DNA of 64,000 bases from Mycolicibacterium sp. P9-22 (GCF_008329585.1 NZ_NPKP01000005.1:124001-188000), one strand, 5' to 3'; shown: positions 9,814 to 19,542, numbered from the stretch's first letter. The notes: generated by a model from the sequence alone, not told the origin. Translations and numbers: made by a program.

Positions 9814-10443
9814 CTACTTGTGCGCGGGGATGTCCTCGGGCGTGCGCGGGAACACGTAGAGCGCCATCTTGCGATTGGCCATCTGGTGTTCGCCGAGGAA
9901 TGTGCACCCCACGTATTCGACCAGCCGGCGCGCACCAGTGTTGCGATGGTCGGGGTCGAACATGATGCGCCGGCACTCGGGATCCAGGGCGAACATGTCC
10001 TTCATCAGCCGGGGCAGCATCAACGGCGCGATTCCCCGGTTGACGAGTTTGGTGTCCGCGATCGCGGCGTGCATGCCGAGGTCATGCGGGTCGGCGTCAT
10101 ACCGGGTGGCGATGGAATCCTTTGCGGCCCGGTACAACTCGACATAGCCGATGTCTTCGCCGTTGCGGCTGGTCAGAAACGGGCGGGAGAACGTACCGGC
10201 CAACTGGGCCTTCAGGTACAGCCGCCAGCGCTCTGGCGGCCACGCATACTCCCAGGCCGCCGCGAGGTGCGGAAGATTCATCCATTCCGAAATCAGTTCG
10301 GCATCGGCGTCCGGGTCGACCGGTCGGGCGGCGTAGGGCGCGTCGATGTTCGGGATCTGCGGCGGACCGACCCGGCGCACCTCGTCCGGGATGTCCGTGA
10401 GCTCACGCGGAAGAATCGGCAGTGCCTCGTCAATGTCGATCAT
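9814..10443 (-). CDS. mbtK: Mycobactin lysine N-acyltransferase MbtK
   Basis: A 209-residue GNAT-family protein that moves the acyl chain from MbtL to the epsilon-amino group of the mycobactin lysine. It is similar in plan to siderophore acyltransferases of the IucB type. Recognisable segments are [26 protein letters not shown], read here as the N-terminal strand-helix unit, then [20 protein letters not shown] and the CoA-site region [22 protein letters not shown]. The sequence ends in EDIPAHK. It converges on mbtN with 71 bases between the stops. Its own upstream region (10454-10466) has only an IdeR-like half-site. Confidence 0.93.
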   Translation of the reverse strand: MIDIDEALPILPRELTDIPDEVRRVGPPQIPNIDAPYAARPVDPDADAELISEWMNLPHLAAAWEYAWPPERWRLYLKAQLAGTFSRPFLTSRNGEDIGYVELYRAAKDSIATRYDADPHDLGMHAAIADTKLVNRGIAPLMLPRLMKDMFALDPECRRIMFDPDHRNTGARRLVEYVGCTFLGEHQMANRKMALYVFPRTPEDIPAHK

Positions 10444-10564
10444 TTGATATGCGACCCTACCTAACCGCCCGAATTTCGAGTGCCCTACGCCAGCTCGGCA
10501 GCCCGCGCCCTCAGATGTACCCCACGGCGGAGCCTCCGAATCTCCGCTGGAGCATCATAGGTAC

Positions 10565-10759
10565 ATGACGCGCGACCCGGTCGAGGAACTACGACGTTGG
10601 GAAGACTCCGGCGCACATTGGCAGGTGGTGGGCAGGACAGCCGACCGGCTGACCATCGCGCTGCTGCGGTGCGACGGCGGCGAGGAGGTCGGGCGGATCG
10701 TCTCCGACGACCCCGCACTGCTGGCATTCGTCGGCCCTCGGGACCACTCCGCGGACTGA
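10565..10759 (+). CDS. Small conserved mycobacterial hypothetical protein
   Basis: A 64-residue acidic protein with pattern DPVEELRRWEDSGAHW, then TIALLRCDGGEEVGRIVSDDPALLAFVG. I know similar short proteins from other mycobacterial genomes but no function. There is no signal peptide or membrane segment. The alternating strand-rich middle and helical ends suggest a compact alpha-beta fold. It stands alone between mbtK and the convergent DUF2237 gene. Confidence 0.65.
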   Translation: MTRDPVEELRRWEDSGAHWQVVGRTADRLTIALLRCDGGEEVGRIVSDDPALLAFVGPRDHSAD

Positions 10760-10788
10760 GCCCGGACACGGGCACCCGCGGCACCCGC

Positions 10789-11184
10789 CTACAGGTCGCT
10801 GGCGTCGTCGGGAACGTCGACGGCGTACTCGGCGAGCGTCTCCAACGGCACCACCTGCAGGGTGCCCTCGTGGGTGGACGCCAGCACCACCGGGGCCGCG
10901 CAGCCGTCCTGATGGGCGCGCAACCAGTTCACCGCCGTGACACACCAGCGGTCCCCCGGTGTGAGCCCCGGGAACCGGTACTGCGGCATCGGCGTGCTCA
11001 GGTCATTGCCGATGGAACGCTGGTGTTCCAGGAAATCGGCGGTCACCACCGCGCAGATGGTGTGCAGGCCCGCGTCTTCGGGGCCCGTCGAGCAGCATCC
11101 GTCGCGGTAGAAGCCGGTCACCGGATCGGTGCCGCACGGTTCCAGCGGTCCGCCCAGCACATTGAGTTCGGGTTCGTCGGGCAT
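10789..11184 (-). CDS. DUF2237 family protein
   Basis: 131 residues from the ATG at 11184, which gives MPDEPELNVLGGPLEPCG, the typical N-terminus of the family; the longer open frame upstream has no family-like sequence. Conserved blocks are GFYRDGCCSTGPED, SIGNDLSTPMPQY and GDRWCVTAVNWLRAH. The family is cytosolic and widespread in proteobacteria and actinobacteria, with conserved cysteines, but its reaction is unknown. No operon partner is evident. Confidence 0.88.
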   Translation of the reverse strand: MPDEPELNVLGGPLEPCGTDPVTGFYRDGCCSTGPEDAGLHTICAVVTADFLEHQRSIGNDLSTPMPQYRFPGLTPGDRWCVTAVNWLRAHQDGCAAPVVLASTHEGTLQVVPLETLAEYAVDVPDDASDL

Positions 11185-11300
11185 GGTGCCATCATGCTCG
11201 CAGTGGTCATGGGTCGCGCACCGGCGCCCCGGCAAGCCGATCAACGCGCCATTCGCCAATGGCAGCTTGATTTCACCTCGGCCGGTAATACAGTGACCCC

Positions 11301-11537
11301 ATGGTGTTGATGTTCATGGTGCGGATCATCGACGTGGTGGTGCGTGCCGTGCGGCTGATGGCGAGCGGCTCGGCGGCCGGCATCGCGCTACTGGTGCTGG
11401 TGGTGCTGCTGTTCGCCGCCGGCTCCGTCTCGGTCGTCGCGCTCGGCGCGTGGCTGCTCGCCACCATGCAGAACAACCACGGCTGGATGGACGCCGTGTT
11501 GCCCTGCGCACTCGGCGGCACCTGTCCCGCGATGTGA
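11301..11537 (+). CDS. Small membrane protein
   Basis: A 78-residue protein with one long hydrophobic stretch (about residues 25-53) after a basic amphipathic start, and a short C-terminus with two cysteines (LPCALGGTCPAM). It is probably a single-pass or hairpin membrane protein; no family was recognised. It converges on nagA with only 3 bases between the stops. Confidence 0.55.
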   Translation: MVLMFMVRIIDVVVRAVRLMASGSAAGIALLVLVVLLFAAGSVSVVALGAWLLATMQNNHGWMDAVLPCALGGTCPAM

Positions 11538-11540
11538 GCG

Positions 11541-12665
11541 CTACACCCACGCTCCGCGGTGCAGCACGCCCGTGACCGCGAGATCCTGATCGAGTGCCAC
11601 CAGATCGGCGGTGGCACCCGCCCTCAGTTCGTTCGCCGGGAGCCCGAGGGCGCGGGCCGGGCTGATCGAGGATTGTGCGACCGCCTGCAGCAGTGCCTCA
11701 TCGGGCCCCAATCCGCTGTGCTGCACGGCGAACCGGAATATCCGGTCCATGGTCGCGGTGCTGCCTGCGATGGTGTCGGTGCCGGCAACCCGCGCCACCC
11801 CGTCGACCACCTCCACCCCGAGCGGGCCCAGCTCGTAGCGCCCGTCGGACATCCCGGTGGCTGCCATGGCGTCGGTGATCAGCGAGACCCGCTGGGCACC
11901 AGCGCTTTGCGTGACGAACCGGTAGATCGCCGGGTCGACGTGCACACCGTCGGTGATCAGCTCGACGGTCACCCGGTCATCCTCCAGCAGCGCGACGACC
12001 GGCCCGGGTTCGCGGCGGTCGATCGGCCGCATCGCGTTGAACAGGTGGGTCCCGACGGTGGCGCCCGCGTCGATCGCCGACCGGGCCTGCGCGTAGCTGG
12101 CTTCGGTGTGCCCGACGGCCGCCACCACCCCGGCAGCGGTGAATTGCGCGATCGCGGCGAGTGCGCCGTCGCGTTCGGGGGCCAGCGTCACCATCCGGAT
12201 GGCGCCGTCGGCGGCGTCGAGCACCCGGTCGATCTCGGCGGGATCCGGATCACGCATGAGCGCGGGCTGGTGTGCGCCGCACCGGTGCACCGAGAGCCAC
12301 GGGCCCTCCAGGTGGATGCCGGCCAGCACACCGGAACGGACGTCGGCGGCCAAACCGCCTACCTGTTGCAGCAATTGGTCGGGCCCGGCTGTCACGAGTG
12401 AGGCGATCAGCGTGGTGGTGCCGTGTCTGCGGTGCAACGCCGCCGCGGTCGCGGTCTCCTGCGCGGAGGCGGCGGAGAAGTTCGCGCCACCCCCGCCGTG
12501 CAGATGGGTATCGACGAACCCGGGTACCACGACGCCGAGATGGTGGTCCGCGGCGCCCGGTGGCGCCCCGGCCCCGACGGCGCGCACCGTGGTACCCGCA
12601 ACGTCAATCCAGCCGGGCCGCAACAGTTCCGCGCCCGTCAGCAGGGTGTCGGCGGCGAGCAGCAC
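11541..12665 (-). CDS. nagA: N-acetylglucosamine-6-phosphate deacetylase
   Basis: A 374-residue amidohydrolase that removes acetate from GlcNAc-6-P to give glucosamine-6-P. The metal-site HxH is in GFVDTHLHGGGG near residue 55. Further landmarks are HLEGPWLS, AVGHTEASYAQA, GTHLFNAM and ITDAMAATG. It is the last gene of the EIIA-nagB-nagA unit and starts one base after the nagB stop. Together these genes convert PTS-imported GlcNAc into fructose-6-phosphate. Confidence 0.95.
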   Translation of the reverse strand: MLLAADTLLTGAELLRPGWIDVAGTTVRAVGAGAPPGAADHHLGVVVPGFVDTHLHGGGGANFSAASAQETATAAALHRRHGTTTLIASLVTAGPDQLLQQVGGLAADVRSGVLAGIHLEGPWLSVHRCGAHQPALMRDPDPAEIDRVLDAADGAIRMVTLAPERDGALAAIAQFTAAGVVAAVGHTEASYAQARSAIDAGATVGTHLFNAMRPIDRREPGPVVALLEDDRVTVELITDGVHVDPAIYRFVTQSAGAQRVSLITDAMAATGMSDGRYELGPLGVEVVDGVARVAGTDTIAGSTATMDRIFRFAVQHSGLGPDEALLQAVAQSSISPARALGLPANELRAGATADLVALDQDLAVTGVLHRGAWV

Positions 12666-13451
12666 TCAGATGCCCTGCCAGTCGGGTTTGGAGCGGTACG
12701 TTTCGCGGTAGTAGTCGGCCAGTTGCAGCCGCCGGGCCGCGGCATCGTCGAGCAGCACCGTCACATGGGGATGGTGCTGGAGCACCGATCCCGGCCACAT
12801 CGCGCTCACCGCGCCCTCGACGAGGTGGTGCACGGCCTCGGCCTTCTGCCGGCCGGTGGCCACCAATACGACGTGCCGGGCATCGAGAATGGTGGCCAGC
12901 CCCTGGGTCAGGCAGTGGGTGGGCACCGCGTCGATATCGTCGTCGAAAAAGCGGGCGTTGTCCGAACGGGTCTGTGCGGTCAGGGTTTTGATGCGGGTAC
13001 GTGAGGCCAGCGACGAGCCGGGTTCATTGAAGCCGATGTGCCCGTCGGTGCCGATCCCGAGGATCTGCAGGTCGATGCCGCCGGCCGTGCGGATGGCCTC
13101 CTCGTAGGCGGTGCAGGCGGCCGGGATGTCGGCGGCCAGTCCGTCGGGACCCTGCACCGCGCCGGGCGCGAAATCGACCCGGGACACGAAGACGTTGTCG
13201 ATGACATTGCGGTAGCGTTCGGGATGTTCGGCGGGCAGGCCGACGTACTCGTCGAGGGTGAAGCCGCGGACCTTGTCGAACGAAATCTGTCCTGCCGCAC
13301 AACGGCTCACGAGTTCGTCATAGATCGCCAGCGGGGATGACCCGGTGGCCAGTCCGAGAACGGCGTCGGGCTTGCGCTGTAGCAGCGCGCTGATCGCGTC
13401 CGCGGCCACCGTGCCGATCTCGGGTGGGCCCGAAAGGATGATGACCTCCAT
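12666..13451 (-). CDS. nagB: Glucosamine-6-phosphate deaminase
   Basis: 261 residues. It converts glucosamine-6-P to fructose-6-P and ammonia in the cytosol. Family features are GLATGSSPLAIYDEL near residue 35, the active-site segment FTLDEYVG, the ring-opening region LGIGTDGHIGFNEPGSS, and the lid TLTAQTRSDNARFF. Length matches the non-allosteric or short NagB class. Its ATG overlaps the EIIA stop (ATGA). Confidence 0.95.
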   Translation of the reverse strand: MEVIILSGPPEIGTVAADAISALLQRKPDAVLGLATGSSPLAIYDELVSRCAAGQISFDKVRGFTLDEYVGLPAEHPERYRNVIDNVFVSRVDFAPGAVQGPDGLAADIPAACTAYEEAIRTAGGIDLQILGIGTDGHIGFNEPGSSLASRTRIKTLTAQTRSDNARFFDDDIDAVPTHCLTQGLATILDARHVVLVATGRQKAEAVHHLVEGAVSAMWPGSVLQHHPHVTVLLDDAAARRLQLADYYRETYRSKPDWQGI

Positions 13452-13912
13452 CAGCGACTCGACACGAACAGGTCGTCGCCGGCACCGATCGGCGCGTCGA
13501 GCGTCGCGGTCACCGAGATGTTCGCGGCTTCGCGTTCGTCCATCACCACGACGGGCACGATCGGATCGAGTCCCTTCGCCACGATGGCCGGGACGTCGAA
13601 GGTGATCACCGGCTGTCCGGCGTGGACCTGCTCGCCCTGCTGCAGGTGAGTGGTGAAACCCTCCCCGTCGAGTCCCACGGTGTCCAGTCCGAGATGTACC
13701 AGCACGCCCACGTTGTCGGCGGTCAGCACCACGAAGGCGTGCGGCATCAGTTTGAGCAGCCTTCCGCTGACCGGCGCCACCGCGGTGATGACCTCGCGCG
13801 GCGGGTCGACCGCGGCGCCGTAACCCACCATGCCCTGGGCGAACACCGGGTCGGGAACATCGCCGAGGGCCACCGCGCGCCCGGCCACCGGGGCGATAAC
13901 TGTCGTCGTCAT
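13451..13912 (-). CDS. PTS EIIA component (glucose/N-acetylglucosamine type, Crr-like)
   Basis: 153 residues from the ATG giving MTTTVIAPVAGRAVALGDVPD. It is a soluble phosphocarrier that takes phosphate from HPr and passes it to the EIIB domain of NagE. The two active-site histidines are in LMPHAFVVLTADN and VHLGLDTVGLDGEGF; the metal and substrate loop GYGAAVDP is also kept. An upstream in-frame GTG or ATG would add 10 residues unlike the family. It is the first gene of the nagBA unit and divergent from nagE, 67 bases away. Confidence 0.9.
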   Translation of the reverse strand: MTTTVIAPVAGRAVALGDVPDPVFAQGMVGYGAAVDPPREVITAVAPVSGRLLKLMPHAFVVLTADNVGVLVHLGLDTVGLDGEGFTTHLQQGEQVHAGQPVITFDVPAIVAKGLDPIVPVVVMDEREAANISVTATLDAPIGAGDDLFVSSR

Positions 13913-13979
13913 GGTGCCAACACTACGAGCGTCGCCGAACATGGTCTTGGCTTCGCCGCTTCTCGTTTAAGCTCCCCGC

Positions 13980-15518
13980 ATGAGTGGGCCGACGAAACCT
14001 CAAAGCAGTCGCCGAATTCCGGGATTTGCGCAGTTACAGCGTCTCGGTAAGAGCCTCATGCTGCCGATCGCGGTGCTGCCGGCGGCGGGCATCCTGCTGC
14101 GGCTGGGCCAGCCCGACCTGCTCGGCCGCATCGAGGCACCCGTCATCGGGCCGTTCTTCCAGGCGATGAGCGCCGCGGGTGGCGCGCTGTTCGACAACCT
14201 CGCGCTGCTGTTCGCCGTCGGTGTGGCGATCGGTTTCGCGAAGAAGGCCGACGGCTCCACCGCGCTGGCCGCCGTTGTCGGCTACCTGGTGATGGACAAG
14301 GTCTTCGAGACCATGTCGCCGTTCGTGCTCGACGGGGTGCTCGACAAGGCCGGTGAGCAGGCGCAGATCAACTACAGCGTGTTCGGCGGCATCGTCATCG
14401 GCCTGCTGACGGCGTGGCTGTTCGACAAGTACCACACCATCGAACTGCCGTCTTATCTCGGCTTTTTCGGCGGCCGCCGGTTCGTGCCGATCGTGGTGTC
14501 GCTGACCAGCCTGTTCGTCTCGTTCGCGATGAGCTACTTCTATCCGATCTTCGACGCCGGGCTGACCAGCCTGGGCCAGTTCATCGGCGGCGCGGGCGCA
14601 CTCGGCGCGTTCGTCTACGGGTTCGCCAACCGGATGCTGATACCGGTGGGCCTGCACCACATCCCGAACTCCTACATCTGGTTCCTCTACGGCGATTACG
14701 ACACCCCCGAGGGTGTCGTCACCGGCGAGCTGACCCGGTTCGCCGCGGGCGATCCCACCGGCGGGCATCTCACCGCCGGGTTCTATCCGATCCTGATGTT
14801 CGGCCTGCCCGCCGCGGCGCTGGCCATGATCCATGTGGCCAACAAGAAGCAGCGCAAGGTCGCCGTCGGCATCCTGTCCGCGGCGGCGCTGACGGCGTTC
14901 CTCACCGGTGTGACCGAGCCGCTGGAGTTCGCCTTCATGTTCGTGGCGTTCCCGCTCTACGTCATCCACGCGGTGCTGACCGGGCTGTCGCTGGCCATCG
15001 CCTACATGCTGGACATCCATCTGGGCTTCTCGTTCTCCGCGGGCTTGATCGATCTGCTGCTGTACGGCACCGCGCCGGCGGCCAAGAACATCCCGCTGCT
15101 GATCGGGATGGGTGTGGTGTTCGCCGTCATCTACTACCTGCTGTTCCGGTTCGCGATCACCCGATGGAACATGCGCACCCCGGGCCGCGAACCCGAGGCG
15201 GAGTTCGAGGCCGAAGAAGCCGCCAATCTCGGCGAAGCGAGCACCTCCGCCACCACCGTCGCCACCGTCGAGGCGCCGGTGCGGGCCGACACCAAGGCCG
15301 AACAGGTTATCGCGGCGTTCGGCGGCCGGGAGAACCTGGTCAACGTCGACGCCTGCATCACCCGACTGCGGATGGAGGTCGCCGACCCGGCCAAGGTCGA
15401 TCAGGCCAGGCTCAAGAGTCTCGGCGCGGCCGGGGTGATCGAGGTGGGCAGCAATGTGCAGGCGGTGTTCGGCACCGAGGCCGAGGCGCTCAAGAACGCC
15501 ATCAAGGACGTGCTGTAA
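13980..15518 (+). CDS. nagE: N-acetylglucosamine PTS permease EIICB (NagE)
   Basis: A 512-residue membrane transporter. The EIIC domain (residues about 15-395, about ten hydrophobic helices) contains GKSLMLPIAVLPAAGILLR, the substrate loop MLIPVGLHHIPNSYIWF and the TGVTEPLEFAFMF motif. An acidic linker rich in Ala, Glu and Thr follows. The C-terminal EIIB domain (about 435-512) carries the phosphorylated cysteine in NVDACITRLRMEV. EIIA is encoded separately and divergently. The ATG follows TTTAAG by few bases, so transcription may be leaderless or have a very short leader. Confidence 0.93.
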   Translation: MSGPTKPQSSRRIPGFAQLQRLGKSLMLPIAVLPAAGILLRLGQPDLLGRIEAPVIGPFFQAMSAAGGALFDNLALLFAVGVAIGFAKKADGSTALAAVVGYLVMDKVFETMSPFVLDGVLDKAGEQAQINYSVFGGIVIGLLTAWLFDKYHTIELPSYLGFFGGRRFVPIVVSLTSLFVSFAMSYFYPIFDAGLTSLGQFIGGAGALGAFVYGFANRMLIPVGLHHIPNSYIWFLYGDYDTPEGVVTGELTRFAAGDPTGGHLTAGFYPILMFGLPAAALAMIHVANKKQRKVAVGILSAAALTAFLTGVTEPLEFAFMFVAFPLYVIHAVLTGLSLAIAYMLDIHLGFSFSAGLIDLLLYGTAPAAKNIPLLIGMGVVFAVIYYLLFRFAITRWNMRTPGREPEAEFEAEEAANLGEASTSATTVATVEAPVRADTKAEQVIAAFGGRENLVNVDACITRLRMEVADPAKVDQARLKSLGAAGVIEVGSNVQAVFGTEAEALKNAIKDVL

Positions 15519-16067
15519 CTAGCGGCAGTAGTCGTGGGTGGCGTATTCGAGCGCCCGCCGGTACCGCGGATCCAGTCCCCGGTTGGCCACCACCTCGTTG
15601 ATGCCGGCATCCACGTCGGCGCGGCAGGTCGGGGACTGTAGTTCCGGCCACTGGTGCGCGATCTCGCTGACCATGGTCTGGTTGAGGCCGTCGATCGTGG
15701 TGCGCGTCGACGCGAGGTCCGGTGCGGTGTCCGGCGCGGCGGCCGGGTCGACCTTCCAGTCGCCGAACAGGCTGTACTGCAACGACACCGTCGCGTCGAT
15801 CTGGTCGCGGAACACCTGGCGGACGTACGCAGGGTCGGCGCCCTGCGCCTGGGCTGCGGTGGCCACGGTATCCAGAACCTGCGCTTCACGCTGCGGGTCC
15901 TGGATCTGCCCGCCGGTCATGTACTTGCTGGCGGCCACGGGTTCAGCGGTGAGCAGGCGCTGCGCGGCGGCGTCGACCAGCGGGTGCAGCGGGCTGAGCA
16001 CGTCGGCGCCCGCCACCGGTGCCGCGGCAACCGCCAAGGCGGCCAACGTGATCGCGAGACCGCGCAT
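15519..16067 (-). CDS. Secreted chorismate mutase (AroQ-gamma type)
   Basis: A 182-residue exported enzyme that turns chorismate into prephenate outside the cytoplasm. The first about 21 residues form a Sec signal peptide ([21 protein letters not shown]). The mature part is the all-helical AroQ-gamma fold with LVDAAAQRLLTAEPVAASKY, the catalytic-region DPQREAQVLDTV and VRQVFRDQIDA, and two cysteines (SPTC and the terminal HDYC) placed as in the M. tuberculosis secreted mutase disulfide. The start overlaps the stop of the amidohydrolase gene by 1 base. Confidence 0.92.
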   Translation of the reverse strand: MRGLAITLAALAVAAAPVAGADVLSPLHPLVDAAAQRLLTAEPVAASKYMTGGQIQDPQREAQVLDTVATAAQAQGADPAYVRQVFRDQIDATVSLQYSLFGDWKVDPAAAPDTAPDLASTRTTIDGLNQTMVSEIAHQWPELQSPTCRADVDAGINEVVANRGLDPRYRRALEYATHDYCR

Positions 16068-17827
16068 CAGCGGCTCCCGCGGACCAGTCGTCCCGGACGG
16101 GCACCGGTGTCCACCCCGTCGCGGCGGGTGATGACACCGTTGACGACGGTGGCGGTGTAGCCGGAGGCGCCCTGCACCAGGCGGTGCCCGCCGGCGGGCA
16201 GGTCATAGGCCATCCGCGGGGCATGCAGGGTCAGCGCGTCGAGGTCGATCACGTTGACATCGGCCTTCTTTCCGACCTCGATCACGCCGCGGTCGGTCAG
16301 CCCGAACAGTTGCGCGGTGTCATGGGACTGCTTGCGGATCACATATTCCAGCGGCAGCTTATCGCCGCGGTGCCGGTCGCGCGCCCAATGGGTGAGCAGG
16401 AATGTCGGGTAGGAGGCGTCGCAGATCATGCTGCAGTGTGCGCCGCCGTCGGACAGGCCGAGCACACCGGCGGGGTGGGTGAGCATCTCGCGGATGGCGT
16501 CGTGATTGCCCTCGGCGTAGTTGAACATCGGCAGCATCAACATGGTCGCGGCGTCGGCTTCCAGCATCAGGTCGTACATGGTGGTCAGCACATCTTCGCC
16601 GCGCGCCTTGGCGATCGCGGACACCGTCCGCTCGACGGTGGGCTCGTAGTCGGGCGGGTTGCCCAGCGAGTAGAGCCGGTCACCGGAGTACTGGGCCAGC
16701 GCGAACATGCCGTCGAAGAGCACATTCGGGTCGATCGGTAGGTCCTCCTCGGACAGGATCGCCGCGCGCACAGCGGGTTCGGCGAGCTTGGCGGCCAGCT
16801 CCTCGCGACCGAGCGCGGCCTTGAGCTTGCGGTAGGTGGGCCGGTGGGTGAAGGCGTGGTGGCCGGGGAAGCCGAGCAGCATGCCGAACGGGCGTGCGGC
16901 GACCTGCGGGTAGAGCCGGCTGCCCGCCTGGTGGGCGGCCGCCGACAGATCGAGTTGTTCGCGCCACAGGTTGGGGTCGGCGTCGACCTGGATCAGGGCG
17001 AAGCTCAGCGCGCAGTCGATCTCCTCGCCGAGGCGGCGCATCCACTCCAATTCCTTTCGGGGCGCGACGATGTCCTCACCCGCCGCGCCCTGAGGGGCCA
17101 GCTCGAACACCGCACCGCCGCCGGCCGCGGTGGCCCGCCCGAGCGCGAACAACTCGTCCTCGGCGGCAAACGTCCCGGGTACGGGTTCGCCGTCCATGGC
17201 GCGGTGGGCCAGTGTGCGCGATGACGAGAAGCCCAGCGCCCCGGCCTCGATGGCCTCCTGCACGATCCGGCTCATCGCGGCGATGTCGTCTCCGGTGGCG
17301 GGTTCGTTGCGGGCGCCGCGCTCCCCCATGGCGTAGGCGCGGACGGTGCCGTGCGCGATCTGGCTGCCCATGTCGACGGCTAGTTCGCGGCGGCCGATGA
17401 CGTCGAGGTACTCGGCGTAGGTTTCCCAGCCCCAGGTGATGCCCTCGGTGAGGGCGGTGCCCGGGATGTCCTCGACACCCTCCATCAGTTCAATGAGCCA
17501 CTGTTCCTGGCCGGGCCGCACCGGCGCGAATCCCACTCCGCAGTTGCCGGCCACGATGGTGGTGACACCGTGATTGCTGGACGGCTCCAGCAGATCGTCC
17601 CAGCTGACCTGCCCGTCGTAGTGGGTGTGGATGTCCACGAAACCGGGCGCCACAATCTTGCCGGTCGCATCGATGGTCTCGGCGGCCTCGGCCTGCAGGG
17701 TCGGGTCATGTGCGCCGCGGCGGCGGACCTCGACGATCCTGCCGTCCTTGATGCCGACGTCGGCGGTGAACCGGTCGGCCCCGGTGCCGTCGACGACGGT
17801 GCCGCCGGTGATCAGTAGATCGAACAC
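16067..17827 (-). CDS. N-acyl-D-amino-acid deacylase family amidohydrolase
   Basis: 587 residues from a GTG that begins [15 protein letters not shown], the standard start of this family; a purine-rich AAGGGAG lies 8 bases upstream, and the longer open frame adds non-conserved sequence. Metal-site HxH is in [15 protein letters not shown], followed by the conserved [12 protein letters not shown], and the late Asp in [12 protein letters not shown]. These zinc enzymes remove acyl groups from D-amino acids or related amides; the true substrate here is unknown. It is transcribed ahead of the secreted chorismate mutase. Confidence 0.88.
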   Translation of the reverse strand: MFDLLITGGTVVDGTGADRFTADVGIKDGRIVEVRRRGAHDPTLQAEAAETIDATGKIVAPGFVDIHTHYDGQVSWDDLLEPSSNHGVTTIVAGNCGVGFAPVRPGQEQWLIELMEGVEDIPGTALTEGITWGWETYAEYLDVIGRRELAVDMGSQIAHGTVRAYAMGERGARNEPATGDDIAAMSRIVQEAIEAGALGFSSSRTLAHRAMDGEPVPGTFAAEDELFALGRATAAGGGAVFELAPQGAAGEDIVAPRKELEWMRRLGEEIDCALSFALIQVDADPNLWREQLDLSAAAHQAGSRLYPQVAARPFGMLLGFPGHHAFTHRPTYRKLKAALGREELAAKLAEPAVRAAILSEEDLPIDPNVLFDGMFALAQYSGDRLYSLGNPPDYEPTVERTVSAIAKARGEDVLTTMYDLMLEADAATMLMLPMFNYAEGNHDAIREMLTHPAGVLGLSDGGAHCSMICDASYPTFLLTHWARDRHRGDKLPLEYVIRKQSHDTAQLFGLTDRGVIEVGKKADVNVIDLDALTLHAPRMAYDLPAGGHRLVQGASGYTATVVNGVITRRDGVDTGARPGRLVRGSR

Positions 17828-18065
17828 GATGCACTCCCTTGGCCGGCGTCCCTTTCGTCGTGTGTAACACGACGCCTCCCACGGAGTAGGCAGATTCGGA
17901 AAAGTGTTCACTCCCGGCGTCGGACGGTCGCACGCGGTTCAACTCCCTAGGTTCGAGATCGAACACACGGTTGTGAATCAAGGCGGAGTCCGGTTATCCA
18001 CAACGCTCACGTCGATCTCGCTCCTAGGGCCAGATCGTGTCAGTCCTCCCGAACACGATGACTCC

Positions 18066-18905
18066 ATGACGCCATTCGTGGGAAGCGAAGCCATCGCATA
18101 CAGAGCCGTGACCCCGGGAATCCTGCGGACGCGATACATCAGGATCCTGCCGAACATCTACGTCCTGAAGGGCACCGGGCTCGACCTGGAGGTCCGCGCC
18201 CACGCCGCTTGGCTGTGGTGCGGGCGGACTGGAGTCATCGCGGGCCGAGCTGCCGCCGGTTTGTATCTGCCAACTGGCGCCGTCACCGCCGATGCCATCG
18301 AAATGATCGCACTCAAGAGCAAACATCCACCTGGTCTGATCGTCCGCAACGAGCGCATCGCGGTCGATGAGATAAGCGTCCGACAGAATCTCCCGGTCAC
18401 CAGCCCGGCCCGCACCGCACTGGACGTGGCTCGGTATCTGGAACGCGATGAGGCCGTGCAGATCCTGGATCCGCTGACCGCCACCACCGGCATCACCAAG
18501 GACGACATATGGCGGCTGGCTGATCGCTACCCGGGAACGCGTGGCATCCGAAATGCCGTCACGGCCATCCTGGAAATCGATTCCGGCGCAGCATCACCGG
18601 AGGAAACGCGCGTCCGCCTCCTGTTGTCCGACGCTGGACTGCGTCCGACGCACTCCCACATCAGGATTACCGACGGCTTCAAGGAAAGAGTGATCGCCAT
18701 GGGATGGCCAGATCTGAAGGTCGGGGTCAACTGCGATCGCTTCACGGCGAATGGTCGGTACGCCGCCGAGATGGCCGAATTCCTACAAAGCCAGGGTTGG
18801 CTCACCGTCCACGTGCTGCCCGGCCATTCCGACCGGGACATCGTCGGGCGGACACACGCCGCTGTGTGGTCGCGAACTAGGAGGCGGCCGGCTGCGCCGC
18901 ACTGA
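18066..18905 (+). CDS. Hypothetical protein, AbiEi-like/DUF559-like mycobacterial family
   Basis: 279 residues from the ATG at 18066 (MTPFVGSEAIAYRAV); the frame is open further 5' but without conserved sequence. The N-terminal part (GILRTRYIRILPNIYVLKG, HAAWLWCGRTGVIAGRAAAGLY) resembles the winged-helix AbiEi-antitoxin-like domain of a large actinobacterial family. The C-terminal part (WPDLKVGVNCDRF...FLQSQGWLTVHVLPG) sits where family members carry a DUF559 nuclease-like core. Most of the usual catalytic residues (EYDG..H) are replaced here, so nuclease activity is doubtful. It overlaps the convergent TetR gene by 29 bases. Confidence 0.65.
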   Translation: MTPFVGSEAIAYRAVTPGILRTRYIRILPNIYVLKGTGLDLEVRAHAAWLWCGRTGVIAGRAAAGLYLPTGAVTADAIEMIALKSKHPPGLIVRNERIAVDEISVRQNLPVTSPARTALDVARYLERDEAVQILDPLTATTGITKDDIWRLADRYPGTRGIRNAVTAILEIDSGAASPEETRVRLLLSDAGLRPTHSHIRITDGFKERVIAMGWPDLKVGVNCDRFTANGRYAAEMAEFLQSQGWLTVHVLPGHSDRDIVGRTHAAVWSRTRRRPAAPH

Positions 18906-19524
18906 GATCGGGCAGCGGCCGCGAGCAGACCTCGCGCGCATCCGCCTCCGACATGCCGAACAGTCGCAGCACATCGGCGGTCACCACGTCAGCGGCGTGC
19001 GCGTCATCGCGATCAGGTTGCGCGGCGAGCAGATTGCCCAGGCCGAGCAGCGCCCCGCCGGCCACCGCCAGTGCCAGCTCGGGATCCTCGACGCGGAACC
19101 GGCCCGCCGCCACCCCGGCATTGATATCGCGCAGCGCCCGCGGCGCCAGCCCGCGGTCGGACTGCAGCAGCGTCATACCGTTGGCCAGCAGCACCTTGCT
19201 CTCCTGCGGGCGGGCGCGGAACATCCGGCCGGTCATCCGGAAGCTGGCCGCGAAGATCTCGGCCGGATCGTCGAGGTCTGCGGTGCAGGCGTCCAGGATG
19301 TCGCCGTGCCGGTCGAGCACATCCGTGATCGCGGCCTCGAACAGCTGCTCCCGGGACTCGAAGTGGTTGTAGAAGGAGCCCATACCGACGTCGGCCGCCT
19401 GGGTGAGCTCCAGGATCGGTGCGTTGAGCTTGCCCGCGGCGATGAACGACTGCGCGGCCTCGATGAGCGCGGCGCGGGTGCGCTGCTTGCGGCGGTCCGT
19501 GCGGCTCGGCGTCTCTTCGACCAT
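18877..19524 (-). CDS. TetR family repressor of the adjacent catabolic operon
   Basis: 215 residues from the ATG at 19524 (MVEETPSRTDRRKQ). The TetR helix-turn-helix is in the first 60 residues, with ELTQAADVGMGSFYNHFESREQLF. The C-terminal ligand domain is helical and unassigned. It is divergent from the dioxygenase operon with 93 bases between start codons. That gap holds two related palindromes (19543-19562 and 19590-19603), which are the probable operators for both genes. The inducer is presumably a pathway substrate. Confidence 0.9.
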   Translation of the reverse strand: MVEETPSRTDRRKQRTRAALIEAAQSFIAAGKLNAPILELTQAADVGMGSFYNHFESREQLFEAAITDVLDRHGDILDACTADLDDPAEIFAASFRMTGRMFRARPQESKVLLANGMTLLQSDRGLAPRALRDINAGVAAGRFRVEDPELALAVAGGALLGLGNLLAAQPDRDDAHAADVVTADVLRLFGMSEADAREVCSRPLPDLSAAQPAAS

Positions 19525-19542
19525 GACCACAGTGTGCCTCAT

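Noticed and set aside
10454-10466. IdeR box in front of mbtK
   Set aside because: On the minus strand only GGTTAGG plus GG matches; about 7 of 19 consensus positions. It is a half-site at best.
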